Shown piece by piece: positions 22,512 through 34,327 of a DNA stretch of 64,000 bases (within the stretch, counting starts at the first letter, position 1; the number at the start of each line of letters is the position of its first letter). Source of the DNA: Liolophura sinensis. Its lineage: Eukaryota; Mollusca; Polyplacophora; Chitonida; Chitonidae. A program made the translations under genes and the position numbers. The stretch covers positions 23,209,295-23,273,294 of the forward strand of contig NC_088298.1 in NCBI RefSeq assembly GCF_032854445.1. The letters run 5' to 3'. A model generated the notes under the pieces. The model made no database searches, was not told where the DNA came from, and saw only the letters and a list, made by a program, of their open reading frames with translations.

Positions 22512-23780
22512 AATATAAGCGTCATATCCGACATTCTTATACCATTCGTAGTCCGTAAGGGGCGTTCCTAGTCGATAATCGCAAGATCCATTTTCAAAAC
22601 AACGTTTAAGACTTCAACCTGGCCCGTGGGATTGGCATGCGGGGGTGGATAAATTAAAAAAAAAACGGTGAGTGGATCCGATCTTGTATACGTATCTTGT
22701 CGGTGGGCAATAAACCGACACAAAATATAGTCCTTTAGGCGATGTGTCAGCACAAAACGGGAGCATCGCCGCGTAGCCAAGTGGTACAAAGCGCTGCGGT
22801 GTTTGACCCAGTGCTGAAACCGTTCGGTTTTTACCACAGTGTGTAACTTACCCTTCCGTGTTCAGCACGTCTATGCACTCGCCAAATAACCCCTAAACTG
22901 CTGAAGCGGTAAAGGAAATCTATCCGCCTTCACTGGATTTAAAGGAGACAACAGATAGTTCTGATGGTACATCTTATTTGGATCTATATCCGTACAAAGA
23001 CGAATAAGGTCTCCTTTCACGCCGCCTACATATACATATCTCGCCTTGTAGGATTGTTAGATCTTGTGTAAATTGTAATAACTTTATTCTGCGTCACAAA
23101 TTGTTAGTTCAAAACTATCATCCACATAGACGGCGCTGTTATCATTATGTACATATCTATTGCGTACATGGTATTTAACAACATAGATGGCGCTGGTTGC
23201 CCAGTGTAACCGTCTATCTTGTAGACAGCTTTTATACAAAGCAGCATGTTATGTGTAACATCATAGATGGCGCCTCGTGTAGTATGAGATCTTTACATAT
23301 TAACAGCAAAGGCGTAATCGTCCGTTACTTTTGAATCACAATCTGTGCGGTTAAGGTCTGTAACGCTCGTCATTTTCGAACTGTATCTAATACCGCTTAA
23401 CCCGGGGCTAAGGGCCGTAAAGGCAGCCATGCTAATTACATCAGCATGATGCCTTTATGACGTGTTGCAGTCAAAGCGGACTGAGATACCTTGTTTAATT
23501 GTTATTTGACCTGGAACTTATTCATGGACCACGAATTTGAACTCTGATATGGAATTCATGCCTGGAATATCCACTGTCTGCCCGGCATCATTGAAAACTG
23601 ATGACCGCTTCTCTCTTGTGTGTTATCGGCTGATTTCCTATTTGTATGATTTGTTACATAAATTTATCTTTGGGAGCTAGTGTTAAACGTTGTTTTGGAG
23701 ATGGATCTTGCAGTTATCGACTTGGAACGCCCTTTACGGACTACGAATGGTATACAAATGTCGGGCATGACGCTTATATT
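22512..23780. mobile_element. TIR element B, internally deleted copy
   Basis: The terminal inverted repeats are complete here (AATATAAGCGTCAT at 22512 and its complement ending 23780), each about 95 bp. The body is the reverse complement of element A except that A positions about 15181-16289, including the YIDD box, are absent. Only the C-terminal reverse-transcriptase segment remains (plus strand, about 22890-23110). It is inserted inside the zinc-finger sequence, which resumes on both sides. It was probably mobilised in trans, if at all. Confidence 0.85.
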
Positions 23781-24132
23781 CTGACACGCTTCACATGTGT
23801 ACACCCGCTCTTTCTTCTTCCCATGCACCTGCTGGTGCCGGACCACCGAGCACTACCGAGCACAGGTAGGGCACGTGAACCTCTCTTCCTCTGTGTGCTG
23901 CGTTCGCTCATACCTCAACCAGTTGTCCTGTCTAGAAAATACCCTGACGCACGTCCGGCAGGTAAATTCACCTCGCGCCGCCCAGATAAGGGGACATGAA
24001 ACTCTCTACTTCCGTGTGCTGCGTTCGCTCATGCCTCAGCTAGTTGTCTCACCTGGAAGTGTCCTGGCGCACGTTTGGCAAGTAAACCTCCCCTTTCGGA
24101 AGCCTCTCCACCTCCTCCAGCGTAAGCCATGA
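23781..24132 (-). pseudogene. C2H2 zinc-finger gene fragment
   Basis: On minus a possible start (ATG at 24132, CCTATCATGG context) leads into glycine-rich codons and then fingers: FTCRTCVRVFSRQDNWLR (about 23960), RFTCPTCAR, stop, SVVRHQQVHGKKKERVYTCEAC up to element B (the last quoted here as a motif span, 23850-23785). The TGEKP-like linker is replaced by GKKKER. Two diverged copies of the finger unit with YERTQHTEEE/HERTQHTEVE linkers are seen. In-frame stops and a frameshift indicate a pseudogene. DNA-binding protein of unknown target. Confidence 0.55.
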
Positions 24133-24342
24133 TAGGTTTTGACAAGAGATGCTCTCCACTTGCACTTTTCAAGCCATCCTAAAAACACAATAAAAAAAAG
24201 CAAGCGCAGGAGACAGATCCACTAAGGTGATGGGGGTGTCTTCTGTAGTCAGCGAACGGGGACATCGGAAAAAAATTTTATGGTGTTTTAGCGGTAACGA
24301 AACATTCCCCTTCACTCTCTACCTTCTATTTATCCTGTCAAC

Positions 24343-24650
24343 GCGGACATCAACGAAATTCAGCCGCCAAGACCGCGTAGTCACCCATTGGTCAGTTTGG
24401 GCGAGAAGGAGCTGAAAAAGAGGCTCAACCCAACTTTACAAGCCGACGTTTTCGCTCCCCTGTCGCTCATTGGTCCGTCAGGCTCATCGCTCCTGGGTGA
24501 CGCAGCGCGGACGTCAACTAAATTCAGACGCCAAGACCGCGTGGTCACCCATTGGTCAGTTTGGACGCGAAGGAGCGGAAGGAGCTGCTTAGCCAAACTT
24601 TACAAGCCGACGTTTTCGTTCATTGGTCTGCACGCTCCTTGCCCATGGGT
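24343..24650 (-). promoter_or_regulatory. Tandem CCAAT-box array upstream of zinc-finger sequence
   Basis: A 164-bp direct duplication (24343 and 24507) carries four CCAAT boxes on minus, at 24387-24391, 24469-24473, 24551-24555 and 24622-24626, spaced about 70-82 bp. Three have the GACCAAT form favoured by NF-Y. It lies 210-500 bp upstream of the putative zinc-finger start and points the same way. No TATA box is evident. Confidence 0.45.
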
Positions 24651-24759
24651 TGAGCGCAGTTTCAGTGACACAGCCTCGCACCTCACTCCCCAACCTCCTC
24701 CCCAATCGGACACGTTCGGTCCATTCCCTACTACTGGTGTCGGTAATTTGAGGCAAAAT

Positions 24760-25680
24760 AGACTTGAAAGAAATTAGTAGCGAAACATTAACATAAGCTA
24801 CATCGATCATCTGTTCGGAATCTTTCGCTATCACCAATATTGCCAGATGGCGGAGTGAGTTTCCGCTGCCTGGTCCTAAATCGGATCCGAAAGTGCGTGC
24901 ATTTACTAGGTGTTTGAAGACTTTAACATGTACAGTAAAGACAGGGTGATTACGACGCCTATGACAAGTAACAAGTAAGGAAGATGAGGAATGACTGACA
25001 GGACCTGGTACGGTAAGGCGGAAAATCAGCCCTACAGACGTACAATGTATGATAAGAAAGTGCGAATTTCAAAGCACTTGCACAATTTCCGAATCAGAAT
25101 TATAAAACTTGGTAGAGGCGCTTATAAAAGTTGCATGCATGGCCATAAAAGGGTTGGTTGCTTAGTGATAATCCGCCCAAAATGCAATTTCGGTCAAATA
25201 CACCATTTTGCGGCTCAAATGACGCACCGTGTTTGTAACATACTCAAAGGAGATCGACATTAACCAGAAATATATTTTTGGGCTGAAATTATAAAGTATG
25301 TATTTCTATGTTTTGTTAGAGTCTCGCTTTGGTTAACGTTCATCTTCATATGTAAAATATAAACTTTATAATGTGATCAGCTTTGTCGTATTTTGGCAAG
25401 TTTAAAATCTGTGTTGTATGGCCTCCTTCATAGTACAGTGGAAGAGAACCCCAACGCCTTTGTTTTCATATTAAATGTTCCCTAGACACAATATTTTTGC
25501 TATGCTAGTATCTAAACTGCATTTAAAAGGACATCATTTTAACTAGTTCCACTTAAAACCCCTTTAAAGTTTAACCGTCTGCCTATCTTCGAGCTGGCAA
25601 AGTGACGTGAAGAAGTTGAAAATTTATTACGCTCAGATCGCTAATTAGCGATGTATGAGGCGAACAAAATAAACGTATGT
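24760..25680. repeat. Left arm of ~1-kb inverted repeat
   Basis: The reverse complement matches 37430-38935 in co-linear blocks (24762-24860, 24890-25130, 25430-25660). Landmarks are GGGTGATTACGACGCC, GTTTGAAGACTTTAACATG and GCTAATTAGCGATGTATGAGG. Part also matches 36055-36270, so the family has at least three members. Confidence 0.75.
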
Positions 25681-25856
25681 ATAAGATGGCAGTACAAGGA
25701 TTTTCTCTGGAGTAGTAAAATGGCTCAAGATAGGTTTGATAAACTTGCACACCCTAGTATTTTCTGCTGTATGTGATCTTTTCATCAGCTAGATCATAAA
25801 ATTCACATGACCTCCACACCCCAGCCTTGTCACGTGACCCTTTGTTTTAACCCCAT

Positions 25857-25936
25857 TCCCTCCAAGACAGCCGAGCAGTCAAGACGTGTTTTACCAAGAT
25901 CACAGCCAGTCTTTGTTGATACATTTCACCCAGGTA
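25857..25936 (+). repeat. 80-bp dispersed repeat, copy 1
   Basis: Starts CCCTCCAAGA and contains AGTCAAGACGTGTTTTAC and ATACATTTCACCCAGGT. It recurs at 27922-28001 in the same orientation with about seven differences. Confidence 0.75.
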
Positions 25937-27921
25937 AGAATCTAACCCTTGTGCTCTCAGAAAATTTCCCTAAACTGATTTGTGTAATTGTTGTGACGGA
26001 TGCACTTCACCGACTGTGCCATATAGGATATATTATTCACATCTTTTTAAGTAATTTAAGTTATTTCTTCGTTTAGCCATTCAGGAGTTAGTGCGGTCTC
26101 TACAGAGCGATACAAGCATTCTAAAAGGACTGGCTAAATAGAGTTCAGGAATTTACAGTAAGAAACAGGTGGATAACTGTTTCTCCCATCAACCTGTTTA
26201 CAGTGAAAATATTTCATTAGCTGTGTTAGTTTGGGGTAAACTTTCACATTGAAGCTATTAACTGCTCAGAGTTCACTAGTTCTAAAAAGTGACCACTGTT
26301 ATTAAAGTAATCGGGAAAAGATAGATTATATGTATCAATTACTAGCTTCTGTCTATGTTTAACTTGATAGGCCATCCCCGAAAGCAGATAGTTCATCTTA
26401 CATTGGTTAACAGATGGTCAAGCCTAATTCCTTTATTTGAGCTGACCATGCCAGCCTCCAGTACCTGGAGTATTGCCCCAGTGTAATCTGTTATGGATTA
26501 ACTTCTCCTTGGCATTTATTGCCATTCATGACCCCTGCTGGTTAATCCCTTCCTAGCATCCCAGCCTCTATCAGGTGGCTGCACCAGCAGTACACACATC
26601 AAATGAAAACAAACTTAGTACAACAATTGCTTGTAACTATTCATAAGTTATTGCATTGAGTTAAGCCTCAGTGAATGTCCTAACACAACACAATCCTGAG
26701 AAATTATATATCACTGGAGATTCTCCAGCAAATGCACACATACTGAAACTTATCATACTTTTGGACTTTGATATTTTGAGTCAAGTGCACATGTTGATGT
26801 TATTTTCAAGGAATATGAACAGAATGTAGAAAGTTGAGAAGGCGTTTTGTTATTTTTTTCCCTATGTAAATTCTCCTCACCACGGGATCGATCTATTTCT
26901 TTAAATATATATATATAGATAGATAGATAGATAGATATATTATCAGAATCTCCTATCTGACAAGGATGTTGATTTTATATTGTCCCACTGACGTAGACGT
27001 AATCAATTATTGTTTCCCTATAAGGAATTGCATATATATATCTCGTTGATAAATTGTAATCATATTTAAATGTTTCCGGCATAATTTGTTATTCTGTCTT
27101 AATGTGTAATTTGACATTTTGACTACCTTAAGAACAAAGGTTTACCAGCACATACCATACAATGACATGTCACATGCATCACATACATGTACTTGTGGTT
27201 ATCATGCGTGACCCGTATCATTGTTCCTCATGCGGTAACCGTTCTGGGTTGTACAATATGTATACAGCACCTAGTATAACAATCTACTACTCAGATTATT
27301 ATTGCATACATTAGTCTACACTCTTGATTTGTAACCCGTATGTTAAATAATGATGGAAAGATTGATTTAGGAATGTTATATTTTGGTTGGAGGTGAAGGT
27401 CAGCTGGCATAGACCAGTATGCCTTGTTATATATGAGACATGACCTGGCATCATCAAATGCATTTGTACCCCATCATGTGGATATACTAGGTCATCTAAA
27501 TTTCTAATGCCATCCTGGCCCCTTATTAGCCTGGCAACGTACTCGACATTATGTTTAGATGCCTCTCTTAAACAGGACACCGGTAACCCTATGACCTTAG
27601 GCCTCTCTAGTATTGACTATACTGCAATCATTGTTAGCATGATGTCACTTGGTTTCTTGATGCCACGCTTAAACGTTACATGCATTACGGTCTGACTGTC
27701 AGACTGACCTCTCAACTCCAACCTGCAGGTTGCAGATACAGGTTGCTGTGTATACATGTGGGCACACATGTAATGTGTCTATTATATAACTGGGTTAATA
27801 CTCATGTTCAACACCGTAACTTGTTTAACTTACCTGTTATGATTTATATGGCATTTCTATTGGGTCTTTGAAATTCTTTACTCATTAATACTTGAAAGCT
27901 CTAGTAGTTCCCCACCCCCCA
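25937..27921. other. Non-coding stretch
   Basis: No exon or RNA gene is supported. A (GATA)n run lies at about 26908-26940. Open frames of 60-90 codons here lack motifs or splice context. Confidence 0.4.
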
Positions 27922-28001
27922 CTCCCTCCAAGATCAGCCGACCAGTCAAGACGTGTTTTACGAAGATAACAGCCAGTCCGTGTTAATACATTTCACCCAG
28001 G
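27922..28001 (+). repeat. 80-bp dispersed repeat, copy 2
   Basis: Second copy of the 25857-25936 repeat, 260 bp upstream of the 95-bp satellite. Confidence 0.75.
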
Positions 28002-28261
28002 TGCTGTACCTCCTTTACTGCCAAAGACGTTACCCTTTAGGCTGCTTCTCTTTGTGAGTGCCTCGGCGGGAGCACTTCCCACACTCAGAAGGAAGGAAGA
28101 TTTACTTATTTATATACGTATACATAGATACTCCTACATTTATACCGCTTACCTCTGCCATAGGTAATAAAATCTCAGGCTGTGGCATTTGTGAAAGCCC
28201 AGCAGAGTATTTGTGTTCCTTTGTCCAACATACATTTAATACTTGTTTCTCCAAAATCTAG

Positions 28262-29496
28262 ACACGTGTCCACCCGACAACGTAAGATAGTCTCGCAGGT
28301 GATTAAACCGCAGACAAACAGGTCTTACACTTTCATAGAGCATTACTTTTTATGTAACACGTGTCCACCCAACAACGTAAGATAGTCTCGCAGGTGATTA
28401 AACCGCAGACAAACAGGTCTTACACTTTCATAGAGCGTTACTTTTTATGTAACACGTGTCCACCCGACAACGTAAGATAGTCTCGCAGGTGATTAAACCG
28501 CAGACAAACAGATCTTACACTTTCATAGAGCGTTACTTTTTATGTAACACGTGTCCACCCGACAACGTAAGATAGTCTCGCAGGTGATTAAACCGCAGAC
28601 AAACAGGTCTTACACTTTCATAGAGCGTTACTTTTTATGTAACACGTGTCCACCCGACAACGTAAGATAGTCTCGCAGGTGATTAAACCGCAGACAAACA
28701 GGTCTTACACTTTCATAGAGCATTGCTTTTTATGTAACACGTGTCCACCCGACAACGTAAGATAGTCTTGCAGGTGATTAAACCGCAGACAAACAGGTCT
28801 TACACTTTCATAGAGCGTTACTTTTTATGTAACACGTGTCCACCCGACAACGTAAGATAGTCTCGCAGGTGATTAAACCGCAGACAAACAGGTCTTACAC
28901 TTTCATAGAGCATTACTTTTTATGTAACACGTGTCCACCCGACAACGTAAGATAGTCTCGCAGGTGATTAAATCGCAGACAAACAGGTCTTACACTTTCA
29001 TAGAGCGTTACTTTTTATGTAACACGTGTCCACCCGACAACGTAAGATAGTCTCGCAGGTGATTAAATCGCAGACAAACAGGTCTTACACTTTCATAGAG
29101 CGTTACTTTTTATGTAACACGTGTCCACCCGACAACGTAAGATAGTCTCGCAGGTGATTAAATCGCAGACAAACAGGTCTTACACTTTCATAGAGCGTTA
29201 CTTTTTATGTAACACGTGTCCACCCGACAACGTAAGATAGTCTCGCAGGTGATTAAATCGCAGACAAACAGGTCTTACACTTTCATAGAGCGTTACTTTT
29301 TATGTAACACGTGTCCACCCGACAACGTAAGATAGTCTCGCAGGTGATTAAATCGCAGACAAACAGGTCTTACACTTTCATAGAGCGTTACTTTTTATGT
29401 AACACGTGTCCACCCGACAACGTAAGATAGTCTCGCAGGTGATTAAATCGCAGACAAACAGGTCTTACACTTTCATAGAGCGTTACTTTTTATGTA
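28262..29496. repeat. 95-bp satellite, 13 copies
   Basis: The unit starts ACACGTGTCCACCCGACAAC and repeats exactly every 95 bp for 13 units with very few substitutions. Units 1-7 have TTAAACCGC and units 8-13 have TTAAATCGC, so the array grew in two homogeneous blocks. Each unit contains a CACGTG E-box. The only divergent border is the left, where unit 1 follows TCTAG. Confidence 0.97.
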
Positions 29497-29754
29497 ACAT
29501 TGAGTAGCATTGTTTGTAACAACATTCTGCGGTAAAACTTTGCCAGTTTAATTTAACACGTGATACTGTTAGATAAAAACCAAATTAGTGTAGACAAGAC
29601 GCGTTTGGTAACAACAACTTGGCGAGTAGCCATTTTCCGGCTGTTAATATTACTGTACCAGGCTTTAAATTGCCACCAAGGATATGTTGAAGTTGATTTG
29701 AATTTTCTTTTTGGTGGTCTGAATTTCTCATAGCTGTCCATATGTTTTTTACAT

Positions 29755-29850
29755 AGTCGTAGTATAGCCACATGTAGCAGTATAGCTACATGTCGCAGTA
29801 TACCTACATGTCGCAGTATAGCTACATGTCGCAGGATAGCTACATGCAGC
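29755..29850. repeat. 18-bp minisatellite, five copies
   Basis: The unit is GCAGTATAGCTACATGTC with point changes. The multiple-of-three unit keeps a frame open on minus (HVAILR repeats), which is not evidence of coding. Confidence 0.9.
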
Positions 29851-31009
29851 AACTGGATAAATATTCAGAACGGATCATTATGGTTTAAGTTACGATGGGC
29901 CTACACATCTGTGAGAGCAGAAGTTATAAAGGCATGATAGGCAACGATGTAATTTAGGAGGCATGGAGTGATCTACATATATATGCCAGTACGTATTAAT
30001 TTCGTTTTTGATGACAAATTATTCATTTTATTGGTGACATTAATCTTCCAAGTTTTTGTTTTAACTTGGAATCTTAGGCAGGCCTAACACCTGGTGCACC
30101 TTATAGTTTGGTTTAGTGTAATTTAAATAGTTCAAAATTAATCTGTGTTAATAAAATCAAACAGGCAATGTTGTGTATTTCTTTGATACTTCTGTTAACA
30201 ATATCCTGCAGTACGTCAAAGTTTCCATGCAACAGCTGTAGTTTTAGTTCTCTACACTTTGGTCTTTTGCTTTGACATTATCGTGTTACACATTTTGTTT
30301 TAAGCATGGTTTTTAGTTGTCTTGTGGAATTGATCGATGCCAGAAAACATTTTCAATAATTGATTCCTATACAAAACATACTAAAAACAAGCACAGTCAT
30401 TTTTATAAACTGCTACTTGATATGCCGTATGTAGACACAGCACACAGGAGAACAAATCAGTGGGCGAGGACAAAGATTTAAACATGGCTATGGGCACACC
30501 GGAGGTAAACACTGACCAAATGAATGAAGAATTAGGGTTTGAATCATTTCAAAGCCATGATTACAAAAGAAAAATTGTTCTTTTTATTCTTATTCTCAGA
30601 GAAATCAAGAAACTACCTGTCAGTGCATGTTCACACACTGTACATGAAATTCAAAAACTATATCAGTCCTGTAGAAATGAAACTGTCAGAAAAAGAAGAG
30701 ACGAAAACAAAAATATTTACATAAAAGTCATCTTTAACAAAATGTTTGGTGGGCCATAATCCAGCGCTATCAAAAAAGTGTGGGGTAGGTCGGTATGAAA
30801 ATCTTTTGTTAATAAAAAACAAACAGTGATTTTAAAGAATTTGACATTGATAGAAAAATAAGGAACTCCACCAGAAGCCCAATAAAACTTTTAGAGTACG
30901 GCCCTTCTCAGAAGGGTGGCCGGGTTTCCTTCAAATGAACATATTTTTATGATGGCTTAAGCTTTGAATGAAAGGCTTTATGATGTGTCAGAAGTCTTCT
31001 TCAAATATA
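29851..31009. other. Non-coding stretch with one lone ORF
   Basis: A 99-codon plus frame at 30460-30759 is Lys-rich and hydrophilic with no recognised motif, promoter or splice partner; it may be chance. Nothing else is seen. Confidence 0.35.
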
Positions 31010-31255
31010 GTCTTAAATATTTTGGCCTCGCCCGCCTGAAAGGGTTAAAGGCTATCAGGACTTTCAGGTTGGCCAGTGAAGTCTCACGTTCAAATCCAGT
31101 TCTTGCTGGTGAGTCACGGGTCTAAGTGAGGAGGATTGTCAGGTACCTGGCAAAGGTAGGTGGTTTCCGCTAGTCTCTTCCATCCATAAACCTGATTGCT
31201 GTCACACGAGTGAAAAAATCTTCAAGCAGTGCATTAAACAGCAATTAATGAACTA
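31010..31255 (+). mobile_element. SINE-B copy
   Basis: A tRNA-like head (GGCCTCGCCCGCCTGAAAGGG, B-box-like GTTCAAATCC) is followed by GGTACCTGGCAAAGGTAGG, TCCATCCATAAACCTG and a tail with CATTAAACAGCAATTAATG. This family is distinct in the body but shares tail motifs with SINE-A. Confidence 0.7.
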
Positions 31256-31744
31256 ATCATAAATATTCATAACCAAATAATTTATTTCAAGTTCTAATGT
31301 ATAAATCATTTGGTCAGACATAACAAATTAATGTTCAAACATTGGTGATATATTTTTGTCAATGAACAGGAAAAAAATCACCTTAGACAAAGTTAATGCA
31401 GACTATACATCTGTTGGTTGAGTTTTCAATGACTTCATACATATATCTGTTTTAAACATCGTATCTTGACTTCAGTACTTTTCATTTTCTTTCTTCTTGG
31501 TTTTATAACAGGGCTGGTTGGTTATGGCTGTCTACTTGTCTTACTAAGTGTTTAGAAGGAGTGCCTGCCAGATATCCTGTGTGACGAAAGATGTGTAAGT
31601 TTACATGTTACAACTATTTGTATGAGGCTGTTGGTGAGAATCGCCAGAGGCCTGTTGTAGAGGCATGAAAAAAAAGAAAAATGAGAAATTTCCGAAAGTA
31701 GTTGACCCAAGTACTCAGTGTCAGTGCGTTTAACGAAATAGACC

Positions 31745-31981
31745 ATGCGTTATGGTCAAATATTGGCTCCCTTTCGTGATGTTTTATTCATTGTTTTGTT
31801 GGGATTAATATGTAATGACTATGCATTGACGAAAAATGTTAATTATGTTTGGAGTGGTGCTTTTATTTTTATCATTTTAATTTTATCTCGCCAAAGGTTA
31901 TTGAATGCGCTTGAATATATAAAATCTATAAATTTAAAATATAAATTTACAAAATTATATATCAAAGTTTGGGGATGGTAA
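31745..31981 (+). CDS. Hypothetical small hydrophobic ORF
   Basis: A 78-codon frame from ATGCG at 31745 has two probable membrane segments (VLFIVLLGLICN and AFIFIILILS) and a Lys/Tyr-rich tail. Codon use is extremely AT-rich, unlike the host exons. No promoter, splice site or homologue is recognised. It may be chance, a relic of an organelle or endosymbiont-type gene, or debris. I do not assign a function. Confidence 0.15.
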   Translation: MRYGQILAPFRDVLFIVLLGLICNDYALTKNVNYVWSGAFIFIILILSRQRLLNALEYIKSINLKYKFTKLYIKVWGW

Positions 31982-33035
31982 CGATGAATGTCACATACTG
32001 ACTGGTACACTGATTGCCTGTGGTAGTGTATGTAGCGTCTCTAGCAAAGTGAAAGTAATTTGGCCATAATCTGAATGCTAACGGAATTATCGCGAGTCCA
32101 ATTTTTATCACATGCTTCGGTAAATACATTTCCGATTTTAAATGTATTTTAAAATCTTTGTTCTTTTTATAACCAAGTCCATTCACACTGAAGTCAAATA
32201 TTCCATTTTGCTTCTGGGTCCAGCATTAAGTTTACATTGGGTGTGGTCGTGTATGTAACAAAAAGGTTTACACCATGTAAGGTACCCTATACGCATGTAT
32301 TTAACAGTTCCTAATTATATTTAAGCCTACCACGAGGCAATCGAGCGCTTAGGTAGTCATCAAAATGGTGGAAATAAAGAACAATATGGAAGATATCAAG
32401 GGGCGGGTATGCTCTTGGGCTACTGGTCACATTCAAATACCTTAGGGACCGAGACTACAGAAATTAGAAGGCAAGGATATTGTTGTTTTGGAAAGTCACA
32501 GTGAATACGTGTCATTTGGCATTGTCTTCTCAAAGTTATGAAAGTTAAACCAGTTTAGGATTTTGTTGGGACAGCACGAAAACAAATGGCTGGCAAAGCC
32601 ATTTTTCTGTCCCGGGAACAATCAGGTTGAACAGTGTTAATTTATGACCAGTGAAAATTAACCCGCAGGTTAGGCGACAAAAACTGGACTCCATGTGGTA
32701 GCTTAAATATATAACAAAATGAAAAAGCTGATTTTTTTCTTTCACCATTATCACATCCCCGTTGAGTGAGTGAGTGCTTGGGGTTTAAAGTCGTACTCAA
32801 CAAGTCGGGCTCTTGTTCACAAATCATCTTTTGTCTATTTAGTTTAAAATGCACAGCTCGAGGCTATGGACTAGTACAGTTCTTGTCTAGGCTGCCTTAG
32901 CTGGCTAAACTTCCTGTATCATTCATTTTAAAACTTGACCATACATACATGCGACGCGGATCCACAAAGATTTTTCATGATGGCGTTGCAAATTGGTGGT
33001 AATCCTCTGGCATGGGGTTTTACTGGTTTGTAGTC
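31982..33035. other. Non-coding stretch
   Basis: 32760-32805 holds a worn repeat end (GTGAGTGAGTGCTTGGGG then TCGTACTCAACA). No gene is seen. Confidence 0.4.
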
Positions 33036-33039
33036 TACT

Positions 33040-33275
33040 CTTATGTGGCCCATCAGTTCTTCGCCTCAAAGGGCAGCAGGATATATCGTCTACCGATACG
33101 GCATGCAAGTCTGTATGTCACTTGTGGGGAAGGTCATCAGTTATTTGCCAAAGGTAGGGGGCTTTACCACTGTACCGAAACTTCTGGTTTCCTGCACTCG
33201 TGAAAAAAATTAAGGATGGCCATGATATAAGTGGAAAATTCTTGAGTATGGCGTTTAACAGTCCATCATGGTCTC
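33040..33275 (+). mobile_element. SINE-B copy, diverged
   Basis: The middle matches SINE-B (TTTGCCAAAGGTAGGGGGC, ACTTCTGGTTTCCTG, CACTCGTGAAAAAA). The 3' end is the shared AAATTCTTGAGTATGGCGTTTAACAG. Confidence 0.65.
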
Positions 33276-34006
33276 AAATAACTGGCTAAGCCTGAAAAAC
33301 AAATCACCTAAGTGAAGAATTTCATGCAAACAGTGACTTGCCTTCTCCCTAGTTATCTCCCCTGCTTTCAGATTTAATCAACCAATACATGAAAAGATAC
33401 TATAAAACGATGAGTATATAGTTTAAAAAAACACGAAGGAAGATATGCCAAAAATGGGGGGAAAATTCATATTTTGATGCATACATGTATTTTATACTTC
33501 TTTAGCCCTGTATATTATGCAGGTTTTCTGCGTAACCGTCCTATAGCGCCCCCAATTTGGGCTATTTCCCCAACAAAGTTGTTATGACAGCTATCACCGT
33601 TGACGTCACCACAGCAGGCTACACGTACATAATTTCCAGACTGACTGCTGAAGCTTTATGAAAACTGGAGTTCAAAGCCATTCTTACGCCCCAAGCAGAA
33701 AGCTGAGAAGCTTTTTGGTATTTTTATATTTTAGGCCACATTATATACTAGGTATTAACAAATAAAAATCGATCGTGTCGTGTATCCTTTAACTGTATCA
33801 AATTAGATGGTGTAATGAATTCTAAATGGCTTGTGTTCAGGAAGTGCAATACACCCAATAGGACAATAATCCATATTTAACATGTCGCTCCAGACTTAAC
33901 CTATTTTATCCATTATACATGGATATACATCCATCTGTTGAGTTTTCAGTCTTCAGTGTGTACTACTTTCTGTTATTCTTAGTCTTGCAGTCTTTGTCAC
34001 AATACC
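33276..34006. other. Non-coding stretch
   Basis: No gene or named repeat is recognised. Confidence 0.4.
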
Positions 34007-34327
34007 GTGTTAGCTGCATTGATTAGATGCTGTGTCTGCTATATGTTTCAGAAGCCAGAGCATGTGAGTTCACCATTTCTGGTGTACAGTGGTGACCATC
34101 TCAGAAATGATGGTGCAGCAGAGTATATCTTATTTGTGGACAATGAAGCAATTGCTGATCTCTTTGATCTGATTCAAGGATTTGAGTGCTTGTTGGTGGT
34201 TTATTATAGTTTTAATCAGGCATACCCATCTATTGTTTATAATAGTTTAACTTTTGTTCAGAAGATTATTGTTGGAATAAAGCATGAAACCCCAATGCCA
34301 AGAAAAATCATTAGCCTTATTACTTAA
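34007..34327 (+). pseudogene. Hypothetical gene fragment, possible transposon-derived domain
   Basis: A 106-codon frame. From about residue 38 it has an alternating pattern, EYILFVDNEAIADLF...CLLVVYYSFNQAYPS...LTFVQKIIVGI, ending TPMPRKIISLIT. A domain with this Y-FN--YP----TLEFIQ spacing recurs in many uncharacterised animal proteins tied to repetitive families. A stop follows, but the next codons (LSKHAK) keep the character, so it may be a decayed longer gene. Function unknown. Confidence 0.35.

Noticed and set aside
21752-22534. 260-codon open frame on minus
   Set aside because: It runs through CT/GA repeats and a different frame from the finger-like HLVRHQQMH reading; openness is due to the repeat.
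28262-29496. CRISPR array
   Set aside because: The unit is a continuous 95-bp tandem repeat without unique spacers and lies in eukaryotic DNA; it is a satellite.
29553-29852. 99-codon frame with HVAILR repeats on minus
   Set aside because: Product of an 18-bp minisatellite whose unit is a multiple of three.
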